In this document: positions 6,099 through 6,504 of the stretch, one piece after another
Layout of the letters: each line of letters begins with the position of its first letter
Numbering within the stretch: position 1 is the first letter of the stretch
Source: Casp-actino8 sp039800005
Lineage (GTDB): Bacteria; Actinomycetota; Acidimicrobiia; Acidimicrobiales; Ilumatobacteraceae
Direction: 5' to 3'
Length of the DNA: 6,504 bases
Assembly: GCA_039800005.1 (NCBI GenBank)
Contig: JBDLRN010000074.1
Span: 1 to 6,504 of the forward strand
Made by a program: the position numbers and the translations under genes
Notes under the pieces: generated by a model
Databases searched by the model: none
Seen by the model: the letters and a program-made list of their open reading frames with translations, nothing else
Told to the model about the DNA's origin: nothing

Positions 6099-6359
6099 TC
6101 AGACGAAGAGATCCACGAGACGCCACCCGACGTACAAGGTCACGCCGGTGACCAAGAGTTTGAAGTGCCAGGGAGCCCGCGGGTCCTCTCCGGACTCGGC
6201 CGCCAGGGCCCGTAGGTCCATGTTCTCGGCCGTGACGCGCCGCCGACCGGTCGGGGCGACCGCCGGCTCCTCGAGGCTTCGGCCGCACGACGGGCAACTG
6301 CCGTCGGCCTTCATTGCGCTGGGTGCGAAATACCGCGCGCAGTCCTCGCAGAACGGCAC
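6099..6359 (-). CDS. Small zinc-ribbon protein with C-terminal membrane helix
   Basis: An 86-residue protein. Two CxxC knuckles, C4-E-D-C7 and C22-P-S-C25, make a likely zinc ribbon. A polar linker (about 28-62) follows, and the chain ends in a hydrophobic helix at about 65-86 (FKLLVTGVTLYVGWRLVDLFV), so it looks tail-anchored with the zinc ribbon in the cytoplasm. The GTG at 6359 begins two bases after the der stop, with a GAGGG ten bases upstream inside der. Close coupling suggests cotranscription with der. I do not recognise a characterised homologue; the zinc ribbon may bind nucleic acid or protein. Confidence 0.8.
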   Translation of the reverse strand: MPFCEDCARYFAPSAMKADGSCPSCGRSLEEPAVAPTGRRRVTAENMDLRALAAESGEDPRAPWHFKLLVTGVTLYVGWRLVDLFV

Positions 6360-6361
6360 GG

Positions 6362-6504
6362 TCAGTCGTCCCTCTTGCGAACCCGAATCTTGAGCGGGGT
6401 CGATCCGAACTCGAACGCCTCGCGCAGACAGCGTTCGAGGTACCGAAGATAGGTGTGCGGGATCTCGCGGTTGACGAAGAAGGTGAACGTGGGCGGATCG
6501 GTCG
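6362..6504 (-). CDS. der: Ribosome-assembly GTPase Der (EngA), C-terminal end only
   Basis: The last 46 residues of Der, a double-GTPase needed to mature the 50S ribosomal subunit. What is visible is the end of the KH-like domain: PPTFTFFVNR, then IPHTYLRYLERCLREAFEFGSTPLKIRVRKR. This pattern (PPTF-x-x-FVN, Y-x-R-Y-LE, R-x-x-F-x-F-x-GTP-x-x-I) is typical of the Der C-terminus. Both GTPase domains lie outside the window to the right. The gene ends with TGA two bases before the zinc-ribbon gene. Confidence 0.9.
   Translation of the reverse strand, partial: TDPPTFTFFVNREIPHTYLRYLERCLREAFEFGSTPLKIRVRKRDD

Overview
The window is GC-rich, and every gene I can support reads right to left on the minus strand. 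Base composition, GTG starts, a U-less terminator and the protein types point to a high-GC actinobacterium. Recalled resemblance of several small proteins suggests Acidimicrobiia (Ilumatobacter-like); that placement is a recollection, not a database result.

Right to left (direction of transcription): the C-terminal 46 residues of the ribosome-assembly GTPase Der; a small zinc-ribbon protein with a C-terminal membrane helix; a complete tRNA-Pro(GGG) with encoded CCA; a perfect 13-bp hairpin that probably ends that transcript; a 719-residue ADP/NDP-forming acyl-CoA synthetase with ATP-grasp (beta) half first and CoA-binding (alpha) half second; a 500-residue membrane-anchored PBP4-type D-Ala-D-Ala carboxypeptidase whose start overlaps the synthetase stop by one base; and a 217-residue single-domain LON protein.

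After an 87-base gap comes a tight run of five genes: a two-helix holin-like membrane protein, a one-helix protein, a basic 70-residue protein, a 64-residue ubiquitin-like sulfur carrier ending in Gly-Gly (TtuB/MoaD/ThiS type), and a TtuA-type tRNA 2-thiouridine synthetase that leaves the window at its left edge with its N-terminal zinc finger, PP-loop and a CxxC pair visible.

The clearest joint function is sulfur transfer to tRNA: the carrier would deliver thiocarboxylate sulfur to the TtuA-like enzyme. The GGA-GGC codons of the carrier's Gly-Gly tail also form the GGAGG ribosome binding site of the thiolase gene. The three small proteins ahead of this pair, two with clear membrane helices, have no known link to thiolation. 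Starts of the synthetase and of the holin-like gene lack a Shine-Dalgarno but have a -10-like hexamer exactly at -12 to -7, suggesting leaderless transcripts. No mobile element, CRISPR array or attachment site was seen, and no stretch over 300 bases lacks a gene. Non-coding gaps are 1351-1437, 5765-5959 and 6037-6098.
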